Assembly (NCBI RefSeq): GCF_006442975.2
Contig: NZ_CP083955.1
Location: 248,001-312,000 of the forward strand
DNA length: 64,000 nt
Direction: 5' to 3'
Origin: Mesorhizobium sp. B2-1-1
Lineage (GTDB): Bacteria > Pseudomonadota > Alphaproteobacteria > Rhizobiales > Rhizobiaceae
Shown here: positions 62,037 through 64,000 of the stretch, one piece after another
How positions within the stretch are numbered: the stretch's first letter is position 1
How the letters are laid out: every line of letters begins with the position of its first letter
Notes under the pieces: model-generated
Databases searched by the model: none
The model's input: the letters and a program-made list of their open reading frames with translations, nothing else
What the model was told of the DNA's origin: nothing
Position numbers and translations under genes: made by a program

Positions 62037-62918
62037 ATGTTTTACACCGACAAGAAATTGCAATTCCCTGTGCGCGTGGAAACGCCCAGCCCGATCTTTG
62101 CTCGTGCTTTGCAGCAGGCGATCGGTGGCGTCGAAGGCGAGATACGAGTTGCGCTGCAGTACTTCTTCCAGGCCTGGGGCGCGCGCGGCCCAAGCAAGTA
62201 TCGGGACCTGCTGCTGAACACCGCCACTGAGGAACTCGCCCACATCGAGATGCTCGCGACGGCCGTGGCGTTGAATCTGGAAGGGGCGCCGCTGTCTTTG
62301 CAAGAAGACATTTCAGCCGATACGATCGGCGGCTCCGTGTTGAACGGCATGAACTTCCGCCACATCCTTTCCACCGGACTCGCGGCATTGCCGGAAAATT
62401 CAAACGGCGTGCCCTTCAATGCTTCACACGTCTACGCCAGCGGCAATCTCGCCGCCGACATGATCGCCAATGTCACGGCGGAAAGCAGTGGCAGAGTGCT
62501 TGCCACACGCCTCTACAATATGACCGACGATCCCGGCATGAAGGAGATGCTGTCGTTCCTGATCGCCCGCGACACGATGCACCAGCAGCAATGGTTAGCA
62601 GCCATCGAGGACATGGGCGGGCTCGCGGCTTCACTGCCGGTTCCCAATTCCTTCCCCCAGGAACAGGAACTTCGCGACGTCAGCTATGCTTTCGTCAACT
62701 GTTTCGTCGACGGCGTGCCGCCGCCCGAGGGCCGTTGGTCGAGCGGCAAATCCATTGACGGCAACGGAGAGTTCACGACGGTCGCGGGCGAGCCGATGGG
62801 TGAGGAACCCATGCTTGGCTCCCCCCGCGTGGACAGCGGAGCACAGAGCGAACAGATCGGTTCTACCCGGGGCTCCAGTCGCGCCAGGGGGTCAGACGGT
62901 AACGGCGCTCGCGGCTAG
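62037..62918 (+). CDS. Manganese catalase
   Basis: The 293-residue protein has the dinuclear manganese ligands of the family: EGEIRVALQYFFQAWGARGP, EELAHIEMLATAVALNLEG and FLIARDTMHQQQWLAAIED. The long loop LPENSNGVPFNASHVYASGN fits too. It breaks down hydrogen peroxide without heme. The C-terminal 40 residues are Ser/Gly/Arg-rich. The 227 bases upstream (61810-62036) hold no other gene. Confidence 0.93.
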   Translation: MFYTDKKLQFPVRVETPSPIFARALQQAIGGVEGEIRVALQYFFQAWGARGPSKYRDLLLNTATEELAHIEMLATAVALNLEGAPLSLQEDISADTIGGSVLNGMNFRHILSTGLAALPENSNGVPFNASHVYASGNLAADMIANVTAESSGRVLATRLYNMTDDPGMKEMLSFLIARDTMHQQQWLAAIEDMGGLAASLPVPNSFPQEQELRDVSYAFVNCFVDGVPPPEGRWSSGKSIDGNGEFTTVAGEPMGEEPMLGSPRVDSGAQSEQIGSTRGSSRARGSDGNGARG

Positions 62919-63087
62919 TGTCATTCTCCAGCTTAGGCTGATGGCAACGCTTTCTCCCTCCAATCGTCGGAAAGCACCTATGGCGTCGCGCCTTCTGTTC
63001 AGGGTGAGAAGCCGTGTTGGTTCCCGAACTCACCACCTGGCCAAAGGACCTGCTGCCCATCAGTGGCCAGCGAAGCTCTTGTCACCG

Positions 63088-63567
63088 TCAATCGAACAAA
63101 ACGATGAGGGGACGCGTGATCATGAGCCAGAAGATGGCGAGCACGGCGGCGAAGGCAGGAAAACCGAAGACAAACCACAACCGAAACAGCTTGTTGTACC
63201 GCTCCGGCGGCGGGTCGCCAGATGTGGCGGCGCGCGTCGCCAGATTGCGCATCTCCATCTGCATCCAAACGACCGGCAGCCAGAACAGGCCGGTCACGAC
63301 ATAGAGCACAATCGACAGCACGATCCATCCTTCCCTCAATGAATAGCCAGCCTGCCAGGCGAGGGCCACGCCGGTGATCGGCTGCGCGACGACGGCAGTC
63401 GCGGTAAAGAGGAAATCAGCGACAACCACGATGTGGGCAACTGCCGCGATTGTTGCGGCATTGCCGGTCCGGTGAGCGAGAAGCATGAAGAAGGCAATCC
63501 CCGCCCCTGTCCCAAGCAGCACGGCTGCGCCGATGACGTGCAGATATTTGACCACGAAATAAAGCAT
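63088..63567 (-). CDS. DUF2269 membrane protein
   Basis: The 159-residue protein has four transmembrane helices and the DUF2269 features (MLYFVVKYLHVIGAAVLLGT, YSLREGWIVLSIVLYVVTGL FWLPVVWMQMEMRNLA). The family is of unknown function and often accompanies SDR/DoxX proteins. The start at 63567 overlaps the stop of the DoxX-like gene by one base. Between 62919 and 63087 nothing else is recognised. Confidence 0.87.
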   Translation of the reverse strand: MLYFVVKYLHVIGAAVLLGTGAGIAFFMLLAHRTGNAATIAAVAHIVVVADFLFTATAVVAQPITGVALAWQAGYSLREGWIVLSIVLYVVTGLFWLPVVWMQMEMRNLATRAATSGDPPPERYNKLFRLWFVFGFPAFAAVLAIFWLMITRPLIVLFD

Positions 63568-64000
63568 CAGCGCTCGTCCAAGATCGCCAGCGCAACGAAG
63601 TGCAAGGCGAGGATCGGCAGGATTTTCATCAGCGGGCCGAGTGGCTCGTTCCAGAGATCCGGGCGCAGGATGGTGCCGGCGATGGCGTAGGACAGCGAGA
63701 TCGCGATCGCACCCCAAAGACCCGGGCGGCTTGTCGGCCGGAACGCGATCAGAGCGCCGACAGCCGCGTCGGCGATTGCACCGGCCACGACCGCGGCCTC
63801 GGCGTGGGGCGCCACCGCAGTGCCGATCAGCAGTTCGACGCCATTACGCCAGCCTGTCGTGAGCGAGATGATGCCGGTCATGATCCAGAAGAATGGCAGC
63901 ACAACGAAGATCGCGGGCTTGATGAGATAGAGCCCGGCAAACCATCGCTCCTGGACCGTTGCCGGATCGGCCGCAAGTGCTGATGCGAGGCTTGCCGGGT
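63567..64000 (-). CDS. DoxX-like membrane domain protein, partial (runs off the window)
   Basis: The open frame continues to the window edge. It reads SLASALAADPATVQERWFAG then LYLIKPAIFVVLPFFWIMTG, VELLIGTAVAPHAEAAVVAG and ISLSYAIAGTILRPDLW, the four-helix DoxX-like end of rhizobial SDR-DoxX proteins. The N-terminal short-chain-dehydrogenase part would lie outside. An ATG at 63902 is internal rather than the start. The gene is followed immediately by DUF2269 in one transcript. Confidence 0.75.
   Translation of the reverse strand, partial: PASLASALAADPATVQERWFAGLYLIKPAIFVVLPFFWIMTGIISLTTGWRNGVELLIGTAVAPHAEAAVVAGAIADAAVGALIAFRPTSRPGLWGAIAISLSYAIAGTILRPDLWNEPLGPLMKILPILALHFVALAILDER

Overview
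The window looks like the accessory part of an alphaproteobacterial genome, most likely a Mesorhizobium-like member of the Rhizobiales. The evidence is high GC coding sequence, a NitT/TauT-type ABC operon, many LysR regulators, Dps, manganese catalase, OsmC and Msr genes, and relics of a rhizobial-type conjugative element (a TraA-like relaxase and a large plasmid-type helicase/methylase). The genus is inferred from gene style only; no rRNA, tRNA or CRISPR array was seen.

Layout. 1-1243: start of an aldehyde dehydrogenase gene and its GAF/Fis regulator, with a perfect palindrome between them. 1291-4850: an eroded ion-channel gene, a two-gene exported/membrane operon divergent from an ArsR regulator, and an eroded phosphoesterase. 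4905-12485: a tightly overlapping minus-strand operon of a LeuC-like and LeuD-like hydratase, an isocitrate-lyase/PEP-mutase family enzyme and a four-gene ABC importer, divergent from a LysR gene; this reads as uptake plus breakdown of a small branched dicarboxylate-type compound. 12500-14680: decayed ground with Tn3 transposase, RidA, hydrolase and methyltransferase relics and one intact DUF2200 gene. 14562-20370: exported proteins of unknown role, a cupin gene with an in-frame amber codon and a sulfite-oxidase relic. 20700-29130: an MFS exporter, glutathione transferase, Dps, DUF1993 and several broken genes. 29240-33251: a zinc-type oxidoreductase, a chimeric partial copy of it, two copies of a 63-bp inverted-repeat element, and an AraC regulator.

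33376-43819 is a redox-repair block: an EgtB relic, msrB-msrA, two CxxC peroxiredoxins, two LysR regulators, an AhpD-like protein, OsmC, a monooxygenase-fold protein, a ferredoxin-reductase-like flavoprotein overlapping a molybdenum sulfite-oxidase-like protein, DUF1003 and a broken wrbA. 44005-48460 carries another LysR gene, an IS630 relic and a large GGDEF-EAL protein. 48798-53600 is an island relic: two truncated ISNCY-type insertion sequences, a VapBC-type pair, a TraA/ParB-like fusion fragment, an Xre-RES toxin pair and a methylase tail.

53964-64000: a DUF2243 relic, NAD synthetase, a beta-propeller glycosidase-like protein, a galactofuranose-type pair (glycosyltransferase plus UDP-galactopyranose mutase) behind an 18-bp perfect palindrome, a GH-A glycosidase, a stand-alone SIR2-like protein, manganese catalase, DUF2269 and the end of a DoxX-like protein.

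More than a dozen genes carry one or more frameshifts or nonsense codons while their neighbours are intact. That could mean a decaying accessory replicon or residual indel errors in the assembly, and the sequence alone does not separate the two.
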